A stretch of DNA of 64,000 nt from Fictibacillus arsenicus (GCF_001642935.1 NZ_CP016761.1:868001-932000); one strand, 5' to 3'. Shown: positions 33,692 to 43,010, counted from the stretch's first letter. The notes: generated by a model not told the origin, from the letters alone. Numbers and translations are program-made.

Positions 33692-34696
33692 ATGGGTGTC
33701 GTTAGTTTAGATAAACAAGCTTCAGAACAATCGTTATGGGAACATCTAAAAAACGATGCAGAAAGCCGTTTTGATTTGCACATTTATAAAAGTATGCCAA
33801 TTAAACGCGGCTGGCTGAATCAAAAGTGGAAAATAGAAACGAAAAAAGGGACCTTTCTTTTAAAGCAATACAATAGGGAACGCATTAAAAAATATGACCT
33901 TGATACCATTCGAACGGCACTTCAGACTCAAAACCGCTGTCTTCATCATGGAGTTCCCTGTCCGGAACTGCTGGAACTTGGAGGTGAACTTTTACATGAG
34001 ACTGCGGATGGTGAGCTTTATACGATTATGCGCTTTATGGAAGGAAACTTAATGAAGGCTGGAAATACTAACCTTCAACAGATGAAATCATTAGGATCAG
34101 CTGCAGGAAAGCTTCACAAACGATTAAATGATGGAACTCTTCCTCCCAAAAAAGAAACAATGTTTAATCTGCCGGCTATCCAAGATCGTATTGATTATTG
34201 GAATTCTGTTTTATTGGAGTGCGATGAAAAAGATTTAACAGAATTAAGACCCTTAATACTTTATCAAAAAGAGGCAACCAATAAAATGGTTAAGGAAGAC
34301 TTTGAAAACCTGACTCCAGGATGGTGTCATCGGGATTTATGGGTCGATAATGTATTATTTTCGGCTGACTCCGCAACAGCTATCTTGGATTTTGACCGAA
34401 TGAATTATGACTATCTTGAATTAGATATTGGCAGAATTATTATCTCAGCCTGCTTACATAACGATACTCTAAATAGAGAAGCAGTACATGCATTTATTGA
34501 AGGATATCGCCATACAAATGAATTATCGCTTGAGAGGTTAATTAGGTCGTTAAGGCTAGTTTGGTACATGGAGAGCACGTGGTGGATATCCGTTACCGAG
34601 CATGAAGGTGAGCCGCCTAAAAGATTTGCACACGAAATGAACTGGCTGGCACAACATTTAGGCAATCTAGAAGAGATTTTAGCTTGGAAAAAATAA
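33692..34696 (+). CDS. Aminoglycoside phosphotransferase-family kinase (CotS/YutH-like)
   Basis: A 334-residue protein with the protein-kinase-like fold of the APH/choline kinase group. Lysine in TFLLKQYNRERIKKYDLD region (near 55) fits the ATP-binding residue, the Brenner catalytic loop is GWCHRDLWVDNVLF near 210-223, and the metal-binding AILDFDRMNYD is near 233. Spore-coat relatives such as CotS and YutH share this architecture, but so do homoserine kinases and antibiotic kinases, so the substrate is open. Four bases separate it from the DUF2087 gene. Confidence 0.85.
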   Translation: MGVVSLDKQASEQSLWEHLKNDAESRFDLHIYKSMPIKRGWLNQKWKIETKKGTFLLKQYNRERIKKYDLDTIRTALQTQNRCLHHGVPCPELLELGGELLHETADGELYTIMRFMEGNLMKAGNTNLQQMKSLGSAAGKLHKRLNDGTLPPKKETMFNLPAIQDRIDYWNSVLLECDEKDLTELRPLILYQKEATNKMVKEDFENLTPGWCHRDLWVDNVLFSADSATAILDFDRMNYDYLELDIGRIIISACLHNDTLNREAVHAFIEGYRHTNELSLERLIRSLRLVWYMESTWWISVTEHEGEPPKRFAHEMNWLAQHLGNLEEILAWKK

Positions 34697-34767
34697 GCAA
34701 GGCAAATCACGTTTTAATCATTCAGCTTAAGGGAAATTCCTCATTATCAGATCAGAGGAGTGGTTAA

Positions 34768-35493
34768 GTGGAAACGAAACAATTAACTTTGCTTACTAAA
34801 GAAGATATGACAAATCCAGATAGAGTTCCAGCTTGGGTCATTGAAGAGTATAAGACCTTTCATGAAACAGTAACTGACAAGACGTTTCCTTGTTACTTTG
34901 GTATGGCCGCTGAGAAAAAAGGTGAGCTCCGCTATGCTTATGTGACTCATGATGACTGGTCAAACCTGCCTGAAGCTATTAAAGAATTCAATAAACTATT
35001 TGACACGCCTAAACTGATTCGCCATGGTTTATTTGTGTTCGTCGAACCTGAAAAAGAAGAGAAAGACATTCCGCATTATCGTGAATATTTCTGGAACATC
35101 CTTAAATACCTTCACGAAACAGATGATCAACCATGGCCAGAACATATTCCTAAAGATCCTGATCATCACTTGTTTGCCTTTTCAGTGGATAATGAACCCT
35201 ACTTTGTGTTTGGCAACGCACCAGCATATAAACAGCGTAAAACGAGGGATCTCGGAAACAGCTTAGTATTAGGATTCCAGCCAAGACGTATTTTCGAAGG
35301 CTTAGAAGGAACATCCCCAGGCGGAAGCATGTCACGTGAAAAAGTACGTGAACGTGTAGAGAAGTGGGATAACTTGCCGACACATCCGAACATCAGCCAT
35401 TATGGTGACCCTGAGCATCGGGAATGGAAGCAGTACTTTATCGGAGATGACGTAGAACCGATTACAGGAAAATGTCCGTTTCATCATAAGTAA
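34768..35493 (+). CDS. YqcI/YcgG-family heme-oxygenase-like protein (GntA-related)
   Basis: A 241-residue protein of the YqcI/YcgG family. Family landmarks are PAWVIEEYKTFHETV, the FPCYFGMAAEKKGELRY segment, LFVFVEPEKEEKDIPHY, and the conserved FSVDNEPYFVFGNAPAYKQR, with GKCPFHH at the C-terminus. One characterised member, GntA of cyanobacterial guanitoxin synthesis, is a heme-dependent arginine-derivative N-hydroxylase, so an N-oxygenase role is possible here. No guanitoxin genes are nearby. The start is GTG with AGAGGAGTGG. Single gene ending at the terminator at 35511. Confidence 0.85.
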   Translation: METKQLTLLTKEDMTNPDRVPAWVIEEYKTFHETVTDKTFPCYFGMAAEKKGELRYAYVTHDDWSNLPEAIKEFNKLFDTPKLIRHGLFVFVEPEKEEKDIPHYREYFWNILKYLHETDDQPWPEHIPKDPDHHLFAFSVDNEPYFVFGNAPAYKQRKTRDLGNSLVLGFQPRRIFEGLEGTSPGGSMSREKVRERVEKWDNLPTHPNISHYGDPEHREWKQYFIGDDVEPITGKCPFHHK

Positions 35494-35510
35494 AAATGAA
35501 ATAAATAAAG

Positions 35511-35538
35511 TAGGACTCTTTTGCTGGAGTCCTTTTTA
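35511..35538. terminator. Terminator between converging genes
   Basis: GGACTC and GAGTCC pair around an eight-base loop with T-rich sides; it follows the YqcI-like stop and precedes the opposed small membrane gene. Confidence 0.7.
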
Positions 35539-35757
35539 TATGGAAACCTTCTGCTTTTTATCTTTGTGATATCTGACATTGCTGATGAAAATAACGATAC
35601 TAATAATAGTAGCTGTAAAATAGGCTTTGTTAAAATCGAAACGTTCAATACTACCGTCTTTAATCCAAATATGATAGCTAAGCTTTGCTGCCATAATCAA
35701 AGGAACAGAAAGAATCATTAGAAGCACATAATAATATAAGGTTTTTTTTGAAATCAT
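35536..35757 (-). CDS. Small two-helix membrane protein
   Basis: A 73-residue protein with two hydrophobic segments (about residues 7-24 and 45-60) and a basic C-terminal tail. The ATG at 35757 is taken as the start for its GAGGAGGC ribosome site; the longer frame upstream has none. No family recognised with confidence; short two-helix proteins of this shape are common in Bacillaceae. Transcribed alone toward the YqcI-like gene, away from the nucleotidyltransferase gene. Confidence 0.65.
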   Translation of the reverse strand: MISKKTLYYYVLLMILSVPLIMAAKLSYHIWIKDGSIERFDFNKAYFTATIISIVIFISNVRYHKDKKQKVSI

Positions 35758-35879
35758 AAAAGCCTCCTCAAACTTTCTAAAAACGAATTCTATAGGGAAC
35801 AGATGAATTCCTATCATTTAATAAATTTTTTTCTTAAAATAGAAATAGAATGTTATTTAATAAATGGGAGATTACTTTT

Positions 35880-36722
35880 ATGAGATTAAAAGATATTGCA
35901 ATAAATATGGCATCAATTTATCAGCAAAATCCAAAAATAGAGGCTGTTTTACTCGCAGGCTCCGTTTCGAGAGGATGGGAAGATAAACATTCAGACATCG
36001 AGCTGAATATCTTCTGGTCTGAACCGCCAACAGATGAAGACCGAATGCATCCCATTCAAACTATCAATGGATCAGTGATTGATTTTCACCCATTTGAGGA
36101 AGAAGAATGGGCAGAGAGCTATTTAACACCTGAGAATGTGAAGCTGGAAATCAGCAGCTTTTTAACAAGTACTGCTGAAACTTGGATTAATGATGTGGTG
36201 AATGAGTTTGATATGGATTACGGAAAACAATGTATGGTTTCTTCTATCTATTACGGACGGAGTTTATATGGAGATCAATTGATTAATAAATTAAAAAGAA
36301 AAGTTCAAATTTATCCAGCTGAACTTGCAGAAAAGATGATTGAAGAGAACTTGGCGCTCTGGTACAGATGGAACAATCGCAAAGCATTATTAGACCGGAA
36401 AGACTGGCTAATGCTGTATGATCTGATGGGATCGGTTCAGAAAAAGCTAATGGGTGTGCTATTTGGATTAAACAAATTGTATATTCATCATCCATCGTTT
36501 AAATGGATGCACAAATATAGTGAGATTTTTAGCATTAAGCCAGAAAATATGGATGAAAGATTTTCTGCAATTTTTATAGGAGATGTACATAACAGTGTGC
36601 AAGAGTTGGAACTTTTAATCCACGAGGTTTTCCTTCTTGTAGAAAAGCATAATCCTCATCTCGAATTTTTGAAATTATACAAAGGAAAACTGGATTTTGT
36701 CCGACCTGAAAACAAGGTATAA
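35880..36722 (+). CDS. Nucleotidyltransferase-fold protein
   Basis: A 280-residue protein. Near residues 25-42 it carries the polymerase-beta-like nucleotidyltransferase signature LLAGSVSRGWEDKHSDIEL (G-S-x-x-R-G ... D-x-E), followed by a second acidic strand SVIDFHPFE. The C-terminal helical region (WYRWNNRKALLDRKDWLML) resembles the kanamycin-nucleotidyltransferase-like partner domain. Members modify small molecules or act in unknown reactions. ATG 35880 is chosen with GGGAG ten bases upstream. Single gene with its own terminator. Confidence 0.78.
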   Translation: MRLKDIAINMASIYQQNPKIEAVLLAGSVSRGWEDKHSDIELNIFWSEPPTDEDRMHPIQTINGSVIDFHPFEEEEWAESYLTPENVKLEISSFLTSTAETWINDVVNEFDMDYGKQCMVSSIYYGRSLYGDQLINKLKRKVQIYPAELAEKMIEENLALWYRWNNRKALLDRKDWLMLYDLMGSVQKKLMGVLFGLNKLYIHHPSFKWMHKYSEIFSIKPENMDERFSAIFIGDVHNSVQELELLIHEVFLLVEKHNPHLEFLKLYKGKLDFVRPENKV

Positions 36723-36751
36723 AAAATGTGTAATAAATACAAAATAGTGAT

Positions 36752-36793
36752 AGCCATCCGGGTGGATTCGTCCGCTCGGGTGGTTTTTTTATA
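36752..36793 (+). terminator. Terminator behind the nucleotidyltransferase gene
   Basis: AGCCATCCGGG pairs with CTCGGGTGGT through an inner stem, followed by seven T. Confidence 0.75.
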
Positions 36794-36918
36794 AAGAGAG
36801 ATAACTTTTAGCCATTATTGGCAAAAATGAAAATAGAATAGTTGAAAGTGTAAAAAACGTTTACGGTACAGATGATTTAGGGAAGAGCCTTATATATACC
36901 TTAAATGGAGGATTATGA

Positions 36919-37785
36919 ATGGCTACCGTAATTAAAGGAGAATATAAGCTCGTGAACTGTGACAGTGAATATGGAACGTTAAAAAAAGTAATTGTTTGTG
37001 AACCTAGATATATGAAGATCGATGAAATCATCAATGAAACGCAGCGTCATTTTGCGAAAGACAATATAAATATGAAACGTGCGATGAAACAGCACCAGGA
37101 TTTTGTGAAAATGATGGCCAATCATGGTGTAGATGTTTATAAACTTCCTCCAATGGAAAAATTCCCGGAACAGGTTTTTACACGGGATATCGGTTTCACA
37201 ATTGGTGAGACGGTATTCGTTTCGAGAATGGGAAGCAATATTCGTGATGGTGAAGAAAAAATCCTCCGAAACTGGCTTCTGGAGCATCAAGTGAACCTCT
37301 CTTTAATAGAAGGAGACCGAATTGAAGGTGGAGATGTAATCGTTCATGGCCATAAAGTATATATCGGAGTAAGCGGACGGACTTCAGAAGAAACCATTCA
37401 ACAATTGCAATCTCAGCTTCCGGATATGGAAGTTATCGCTGTTCCATTCGATCCAATTTATTTACATTTAGATTGTGTGTTTAACATCTTATCTGATAAA
37501 GAAGCACTTGTATATCCGCATGCGTTTGAAGAAAATGACTTTAAACTTCTCGCATCTCATTTTGAATTAATCGAAGTGAATAAAGACGAGCAATTTACGA
37601 TGGGAACAAACGTATTATCGATCGGAAACAAAAAAGTATTAAGTCTTCCGTGCAATAAAGATGTAAATAACGCATTACGGGAACGAGGATATGAAGTCCT
37701 AGAAGTAGATATTTCGGAAATCATAAAATCAGGGGGATCGTTCCGCTGCTGCTCGATGCCTTTATATAGAGAATCGGTATATTAA
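36919..37785 (+). CDS. Dimethylarginine dimethylaminohydrolase-family protein (YkgA-like)
   Basis: A 288-residue guanidino-group hydrolase of the amidinotransferase/arginine deiminase fold, close to Bacillus subtilis YkgA. Catalytic residues are in view: Asp in FTRDIGFTI near 91, the EGGDVIVHG strand, His in YLHLDCVFN near 190 and the nucleophilic Cys in SFRCCSMPL near 276. DDAH enzymes turn methylarginines into citrulline and methylamines; the true substrate in bacilli is not settled. AATGGAGGATTATGA precedes the ATG. Terminator at 37790. Confidence 0.9.
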   Translation: MATVIKGEYKLVNCDSEYGTLKKVIVCEPRYMKIDEIINETQRHFAKDNINMKRAMKQHQDFVKMMANHGVDVYKLPPMEKFPEQVFTRDIGFTIGETVFVSRMGSNIRDGEEKILRNWLLEHQVNLSLIEGDRIEGGDVIVHGHKVYIGVSGRTSEETIQQLQSQLPDMEVIAVPFDPIYLHLDCVFNILSDKEALVYPHAFEENDFKLLASHFELIEVNKDEQFTMGTNVLSIGNKKVLSLPCNKDVNNALRERGYEVLEVDISEIIKSGGSFRCCSMPLYRESVY

Positions 37786-37789
37786 AATA

Positions 37790-37820
37790 AAGTCTCTGCC
37801 ACTAGGCGGGGACTTTTTTA
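37790..37820 (+). terminator. Terminator behind the DDAH-family gene
   Basis: AGTCTCTGCC and GGCGGGGACT pair around an ACTA loop, followed by six T. Confidence 0.8.
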
Positions 37821-37904
37821 TTATTTATTTAAAACTGTTTCATAGGAACATAATTTTCTTAGTTGAGGGAAAAGAGTAAGTATTCTACATAATAGGAGGT
37901 TATT

Positions 37905-39044
37905 ATGAGAGCAGTTACTTTCCAAGGTACAAAAGACATCCAGGTGAAAAATGTTGCAGATCCGGTAATTCAGAAAAAGGACGACATTATTGTACGAATC
38001 ACTTCAACAGCTATTTGTGGTTCTGATCTTCATATTTATCAAGGTGCCTTGCCTACTACGAAAGATTACGTAATTGGACATGAACCAATGGGAATTGTAG
38101 AAGAAGTTGGTCCAGAAGTTACACGGGTAAAAAAGGGGGATCGAGTAGTACTTCCTTTTAATATTTCGTGCGGTCAATGTTTTTATTGTAATCATGATAT
38201 GGAAAGTCAATGTGACAATTCCAATCCAAATCCAGCGATTGATACAGGGGGATATTTTGGATTTACGGAAAGGTACGGGAACCATCCAGGAGGACAAGCA
38301 GAGCTGCTGCGTGTACCTTATGGAAATTTCATGCCATTTGTCATTCCTGAATCATGTGAACTTGAGGATGAAGCTTTGTTGTTCATGTCGGACGTACTTC
38401 CAACAGCTTATTGGAGCATCGAAAGTTCGGGTATGAAAGAAGGAGATACAGTAGCTGTGCTCGGATGTGGACCTGTCGGTTTAATGGCCCAGAAATTTGC
38501 TTGGATGAAAGGGGCTAAACGAGTTATAGCCATTGATAATATCAATTACCGTTTAAATCATGCTGCAACAAAAAATCGTGCGGAAGTTTACAATTTCGAT
38601 GATTTCGATAACATGGGTGCTCATCTTAAAGAAATAACAAGCGGCGGTGTCGACGTGGTAGTCGATTGTGTAGGTATGGATGGAAAAAAATCGGTTGTTG
38701 AGAAGGTTGAACAGAAATTGAAGTTGCAAGGAGGTACACTCAGTCCCATTGAAATTGGCCTTTATGCAGTGAGGAAATTTGGAACGATACAGCTTACAGG
38801 TGTTTATGGATCTATGTATAACATGTTTCCCTTAGGAAATATCTTCGAGAGAAATGTAACGTTGAAGATGGGGCAGGCACCAGTCATTCATTACATGCCT
38901 TTGCTTTTTGATAAAATTATTAATCAGGAATTTGATCCAACAGAGATTATTACACATCGAATTCCATTAGAGGAGGCAGGGAATGCCTATAAAACATTTA
39001 ACGACCATGAAGATGAATGTATTAAAGTTGTACTGAAACCTTAA
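37905..39044 (+). CDS. Zinc-dependent alcohol dehydrogenase (glutathione-independent formaldehyde dehydrogenase-like)
   Basis: A 379-residue medium-chain dehydrogenase. Catalytic zinc ligands are in TAICGSDLHIY near 38 and IGHEPMG near 60; the structural zinc site is C-x2-C-x2-C-x7-C in CGQCFYCNHDMESQC near 90-104. The NAD-binding GxGxxG is VLGCGPVGLMAQ near 185. The long insert with YFGFTERYGNHPGGQAELL is typical of the group named after formaldehyde dehydrogenase and B. subtilis AdhB. Substrate not fixed. GGAGGTTATT precedes the ATG. Single gene ending in a bidirectional terminator. Confidence 0.9.
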   Translation: MRAVTFQGTKDIQVKNVADPVIQKKDDIIVRITSTAICGSDLHIYQGALPTTKDYVIGHEPMGIVEEVGPEVTRVKKGDRVVLPFNISCGQCFYCNHDMESQCDNSNPNPAIDTGGYFGFTERYGNHPGGQAELLRVPYGNFMPFVIPESCELEDEALLFMSDVLPTAYWSIESSGMKEGDTVAVLGCGPVGLMAQKFAWMKGAKRVIAIDNINYRLNHAATKNRAEVYNFDDFDNMGAHLKEITSGGVDVVVDCVGMDGKKSVVEKVEQKLKLQGGTLSPIEIGLYAVRKFGTIQLTGVYGSMYNMFPLGNIFERNVTLKMGQAPVIHYMPLLFDKIINQEFDPTEIITHRIPLEEAGNAYKTFNDHEDECIKVVLKP

Positions 39045-39051
39045 AAATAAT

Positions 39052-39086
39052 AAAAAGGAGCTCGGCAAATCCGAGTTCCTTTTTAT
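39052..39086. terminator. Bidirectional terminator between alcohol dehydrogenase and histidine kinase
   Basis: GGAGCTCGG and CCGAGTTCC pair around CAAAT with A-run before and T-run after, so it can serve both converging genes. Confidence 0.82.
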
Positions 39087-40223
39087 TTATAATTGATGTA
39101 TTTCTTTATGAACTACAGCATGAAGCGGCAGTAGGATCGAAAATGTTGTAACTTCATCAGAAGAAGTGCAGCTGATTGTTCCTTTATGCTTTTCTATGAT
39201 CTTTTTGCACACAAAAAGACCTATTCCGGTACCTAACTCCTTTGTTGTGAAAAACGGTTCGAAAATCGTTTTAATCGTTTTAGGAGGAATAGCAGGACCG
39301 TTGTTTGAGATCGTAATATGTACGTTCGAATCTGACTCGGTTTTGCTGTAAATCATAATACGGCGATCGTGTTTCTTTTGCCGCAGAGCATCTATGGAAT
39401 TCATGATCAGGTTAAGCAGAACCTGTTTCAACTCATCTTTGTGTGCCCACAACGTAATGGTCGGGTCAATCCGAGGGACCACATTCACATCAGCATCTAC
39501 CAGACTCGGATACATAAAGTCCAGTATGTCTGAAAATAAATCCTCGAGCGCAAATTCCTCTGCATCTCTTTCCTGAACCCCTTTTCTAGAAGCATGAAGA
39601 AATTGAGAGATACGGAAATTAAGTTGAGTTAGCTCATGGCTGATGATGTCGATATACTTCATTCGCGGGTTTTCTTGCTGCATGAGTTTTACAAACCCCA
39701 TAACCGCAGTTAGCGGATTTCGGAACTCGTGAACAAAGCTCGATGACATCTGTCCGAGAATGGTCAGGCGCTCTTTGTGGCTTTGGTCGATAAAGTGCGT
39801 CTTCTCTTGAATTTCAGCGTCTTTTAATTGGGTATACTTTTTAACGGCGTGGTATAAAAACTCATCAAAAAGAGAATTAATCGTTTCAATGACCGGCTGA
39901 AGCTGTTCAATAGAAATACCTGAACCCGTGACGAACCTGACAATTTCACTTCGGCCTAAATTTACATTATATACGAATTCGCCAATATTAATTTTTGCTT
40001 CTAATCTTTGAACGGCAACTTCACGTGCGAGCTGCTTAATTTTTTCAGGTGAAAGCTGGCCGCGTAAGGAAAGCTTTACGAGCTCAACCATGTGCAAAGC
40101 ATTTTCGATGACCTTATCCTTATGTATATCATGGTTAGAGATCACGACTTTTTTATGCCAATCGTTTAAATAATTCGGCAAATTTTCATCCATATATGTA
40201 ATCAGACTCTCCGTAATGTCCAA
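39087..40223 (-). CDS. Sensor histidine kinase, soluble sensor domain
   Basis: A 378-residue kinase with no membrane segment. The N-terminal about 160 residues are all-helical and resemble the HisK_N/RsbR-like sensor region. The phosphoacceptor His lies in SSFVHEFRNPLTAVMGF near 180, and the catalytic ATPase boxes are LLNLIMNSIDAL (N box), ISNNGPAIPPKTIKTIFEPF (G1/F) and GTGIGLFVCKKI (G2). A TTG at 40223 is preferred as the start because AGAGGTG is six bases upstream; an ATG seven codons earlier has no ribosome site. No response regulator adjoins it, so it may feed the sporulation phosphorelay, as such orphan kinases do. Confidence 0.85.
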   Translation of the reverse strand: MDITESLITYMDENLPNYLNDWHKKVVISNHDIHKDKVIENALHMVELVKLSLRGQLSPEKIKQLAREVAVQRLEAKINIGEFVYNVNLGRSEIVRFVTGSGISIEQLQPVIETINSLFDEFLYHAVKKYTQLKDAEIQEKTHFIDQSHKERLTILGQMSSSFVHEFRNPLTAVMGFVKLMQQENPRMKYIDIISHELTQLNFRISQFLHASRKGVQERDAEEFALEDLFSDILDFMYPSLVDADVNVVPRIDPTITLWAHKDELKQVLLNLIMNSIDALRQKKHDRRIMIYSKTESDSNVHITISNNGPAIPPKTIKTIFEPFFTTKELGTGIGLFVCKKIIEKHKGTISCTSSDEVTTFSILLPLHAVVHKEIHQL

Positions 40224-40627
40224 CGCCTGCACCTCTTTCAACATGAAATGATGAAATATGAAGAGAATTTATTTGCTATGTAAAAGGATCCCTACTACAT
40301 ATAGTAATTGATAAAGGAATTAAATGCTATATGCAGTTTACAATTTTTTCATTGAAAAGGGAAAAAATAAGGTAGGTAATTTGATAGTTTATAACGAAAT
40401 CTATAAATGAACTTCAATACCTATACTTCTTCTTTACTAGCAAAAGCTATCCTTCAATAGTCTGCTAAATTTTCTAATAATTCTAAAAATATTTTAAGAG
40501 ATTTCATATTATGAAATTATTCGATTGTATCAAACCATCTTTTTAAATACGATGAACGCATATTGAAAGGGGTGGTTGTCTTTAAGCTGACATTCTAAAT
40601 AACGTATCCGTTTGAGGGGGAGAATTT
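40224..40627. other. AT-rich divergent promoter region
   Basis: About 400 bases between the kinase and the IclR gene, strongly AT-rich with no supported reading frame. It should hold promoters for both directions. The one clear element is the palindrome at 40501-40517, shared with the catabolic operon promoter at 44649. Confidence 0.6.
40501..40517. promoter_or_regulatory. Putative IclR operator at the regulator gene
   Basis: ATTTCATATTATGAAAT, a 17-bp palindrome differing only at its centre from the one at 44649-44667 before the monooxygenase operon. Sharing between a regulator and its likely target operon points to the IclR-type protein as the binder; this is inference. Confidence 0.6.
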
Positions 40628-41377
40628 GTGATCTCATCTGTTCAAAAAATTTCAAGGATATTAAATTGCTTTACCAAGGATGAACCAGCACTAGGAAACT
40701 TGCAGATTGCTGAAAAATTAAATATGAACGCAAGTACTGTCCACCACCTTGTAAGGACACTTTGCTCTGAAGGCATACTAATTCAAGACAGTCAGAAAAA
40801 ATATAGATTAGGATGGAAGCTTCTAGAATGGAGCAACCATGTCATGTATCAGCAAGACATAAACACTGAAGCTCTTCCGCTGTGTGAAGGTCTTGTCAGA
40901 AGGTTCAATACAACTGTACATATCGGAATGCTAGATAGTGGAGAAGTGAGATTTGTTCTGCGTGTTGCATCATCGAATTCAGTACAAGTCCCGACTTTTA
41001 TTGGTGATACGAAGCCTGCTTATTGTACGAGTACTGGAAAAGTCTTGCTTGCTTACAATACCTCAATGATTAAACCGACGATATCAAGAGGACTGCTTCG
41101 ACGTGCACCTAACACCATTACATGCGTTGAAAAACTAAAAGATGAGCTCGCCGTAATAAGAGCAAACGGATATGCCATTAGTAATAATGAAAACGAAATG
41201 GGGCTGTATGGTATAGCAGCACCCATAAAGTCGTACACAGGACAGACGATTGCGGCACTTAATATGGTAGGACCCGTGTCTTATATGCTCGGACAGGACA
41301 CCCCTTCCATGATTCATCATGTCGTGAAGACAGCAGAATCCATTTCAAAAGAACTAGGTTTTATCAGTGTTTTATGA
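40628..41377 (+). CDS. IclR-family transcriptional regulator
   Basis: A 249-residue regulator. The N-terminal winged helix-turn-helix is SVQKISRILNCFTKDEPALG then LQIAEKLNMNASTVHHLVRTL near residues 25-45; the C-terminal GAF-like effector domain carries the IclR segments STGKVLLAY near 137 and the YGIAAPIKSYTGQTIAALNM near 200. Start is GTG after GAGGGGGAGAATTT. It heads the catabolic region and very likely senses an intermediate such as anthranilate or 3-hydroxyanthranilate. The stop codon overlaps a cre-like site. Autoregulation is suggested by the palindrome at 40501. Confidence 0.92.
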   Translation: MISSVQKISRILNCFTKDEPALGNLQIAEKLNMNASTVHHLVRTLCSEGILIQDSQKKYRLGWKLLEWSNHVMYQQDINTEALPLCEGLVRRFNTTVHIGMLDSGEVRFVLRVASSNSVQVPTFIGDTKPAYCTSTGKVLLAYNTSMIKPTISRGLLRRAPNTITCVEKLKDELAVIRANGYAISNNENEMGLYGIAAPIKSYTGQTIAALNMVGPVSYMLGQDTPSMIHHVVKTAESISKELGFISVL

Positions 41378-41388
41378 TAGCGCTTACA
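41375..41388 (+). promoter_or_regulatory. cre-like site before dctP
   Basis: TGATAGCGCTTACA fits the CcpA consensus TGWAANCGNTNWCA at all but one position. It overlaps the IclR stop codon and lies 28 bp before the dctP start codon. Confidence 0.6.
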
Positions 41389-41415
41389 TTTTAAATCGTA
41401 TTGGAGGAGTTAAAT

Positions 41416-42435
41416 ATGAAGAAAAGGTTAAAGGTAGTACTTGCTCTTTTTTTAGCATTAATCCTTCTGACATCATGCAGCAGCGGAGCAAAAGATTCAG
41501 CTAGTTCTGGAGATGCATCATCTGATGGGAAAACGTATAAATTCAAGCTGGCTCATATTACACCGCCTTCACACATGTGGCACAAAGCTGCTGAAAAATT
41601 TAAAGAGGAACTTTCTAAACGTTCTGATGGAAGAATTGAGCTCGAGATCTATCCATCATCTCAGCTTGGGAGTGAAGCAGACATGATGCAGCAGATTGAA
41701 TCTGGATCGGTTGATTTTGGATTTATTACAGCAGCTTACACAAGTTCACGTTCTCCGTCTTTTGCGGCATGGTTTGCTCCATACGCATTTGAAGATCTAG
41801 AAGCAGCACACGAAGCAAGAGAATCAGAACCCGCAAAAAAGATTCTGGCAACACTTGATGAACAGGGAATCACAGGCTTGGATTATCTGTTTGCAGGACA
41901 GCGTGTAATGCTTTTTAAGGACAAGCATGTAAAGAAGCCTGAAGATATGAAAGGTTTGAAACTTCGTGTAACACCAAGTCCGCCGATGCAGGATTTCTAT
42001 AAATCCACTGGAGCATCAACAGAAGGACTTCCGCTTCCTGAGGTTTATTCTGCAGTTCAGACAGGAGTAATCGATGGTATGGATATGGACTTGGATGCAG
42101 CGATCACAAACAAATATTATGAAGTAGCTAAATACGGAGCGGTCACGAACCACATGGTGTGGCCAGCGGTTGCTATGGTTAATAAAAGCACGTTTGAAGG
42201 CATGTCAGACGAAGATCAAAAGATTGTACGCGAATCATTAAAAGCCGCAGCGGATTATGCGGTTGAAACGAGAGCAGGGCAAGAAGAAGAGTTCAGAAAA
42301 GAATTGGCTGACAACGGGATGAAAATCTATGATATCGATCCTGAACTATTCAAACCATATATAGAAGAATTTGATAAAAAATATGGACCTACTGACCCGC
42401 TGATTCAGGAATTTATAGATTCTGTAAGAAAGTAG
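41416..42435 (+). CDS. dctP: TRAP transporter solute-binding protein DctP
   Basis: A 339-residue extracytoplasmic lipoprotein. The signal peptide ends at lipobox LLTSCSS (Cys21). The DctP-type domain follows: KFKLAHITPPSHMWHKAAEK, DFGFITAAY and the carboxylate-binding arginine in GLKLRVTPSPPMQD. TRAP binding proteins capture organic acids; an aromatic carboxylate is inferred here from the operon downstream. ATG 41416 is preceded by TTGGAGGAGTTAAAT. Forms a complete transporter with the next two genes. Confidence 0.92.
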   Translation: MKKRLKVVLALFLALILLTSCSSGAKDSASSGDASSDGKTYKFKLAHITPPSHMWHKAAEKFKEELSKRSDGRIELEIYPSSQLGSEADMMQQIESGSVDFGFITAAYTSSRSPSFAAWFAPYAFEDLEAAHEARESEPAKKILATLDEQGITGLDYLFAGQRVMLFKDKHVKKPEDMKGLKLRVTPSPPMQDFYKSTGASTEGLPLPEVYSAVQTGVIDGMDMDLDAAITNKYYEVAKYGAVTNHMVWPAVAMVNKSTFEGMSDEDQKIVRESLKAAADYAVETRAGQEEEFRKELADNGMKIYDIDPELFKPYIEEFDKKYGPTDPLIQEFIDSVRK

Positions 42436-42458
42436 GCTCTGAGATTGGGGTGTTTTTA

Positions 42459-43010
42459 ATGAAGATTAACTACGATGGAAAAATGAATGAAAATATAAAA
42501 CGCCCAATTAATGGGGGAACTGGAATAATCCAAAGTGTCAGCAATGGAATTTCTCAAATCGAGAAATTCCTTGCTGCAATCCTCATGCTCGCACTTGCAA
42601 TAATCGTAGCGCTTTCAGTAGCATTTCGATATTTCCTGAATTCACCCTTATCATGGTCAGGAGAAGTTGCCGTATTTTTATTGATTTGGATCAGCTTTAT
42701 CGGCGGTAGTCTGGGACTAAAATATAAGTCTCAGGCTGCTGTTACGCTGCTGCTTGATTATTGTCCGCAAAGAGTAAAAATGTGGATTGCCGTTTTCAGC
42801 CAGGTGTTTATTATCATATTTCTCGTCTTAATATTGTCATACACGTATACATGGATATTGTCAGATGGAGTGGCTTTTCAAAAGTCGACAGCTATTTTGC
42901 TACCCATGTGGATTCCTTACAGTGCCGTTCCGATCGGCTTAACGTTTGCGTGCATACATGTACTTGCTCAATTAGTTCACGTTATTAAAACAAAGGGGGC
43001 AGAAATATGA
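42459..43010 (+). CDS. dctQ: TRAP transporter small membrane subunit DctQ
   Basis: A 183-residue membrane protein with four hydrophobic segments. The DctQ domain shows RYFLNSPLSWSGEVAVFLLIWISFIGG near residues 62-88, which is a hallmark of the family, and KYKSQAAVTLLLDYCP after it. The start ATG at 42459 has GGGGTG upstream; an alternative Met nine codons on is possible. It overlaps dctM by four bases (ATGA), as is common for these subunits. Confidence 0.9.
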   Translation: MKINYDGKMNENIKRPINGGTGIIQSVSNGISQIEKFLAAILMLALAIIVALSVAFRYFLNSPLSWSGEVAVFLLIWISFIGGSLGLKYKSQAAVTLLLDYCPQRVKMWIAVFSQVFIIIFLVLILSYTYTWILSDGVAFQKSTAILLPMWIPYSAVPIGLTFACIHVLAQLVHVIKTKGAEI

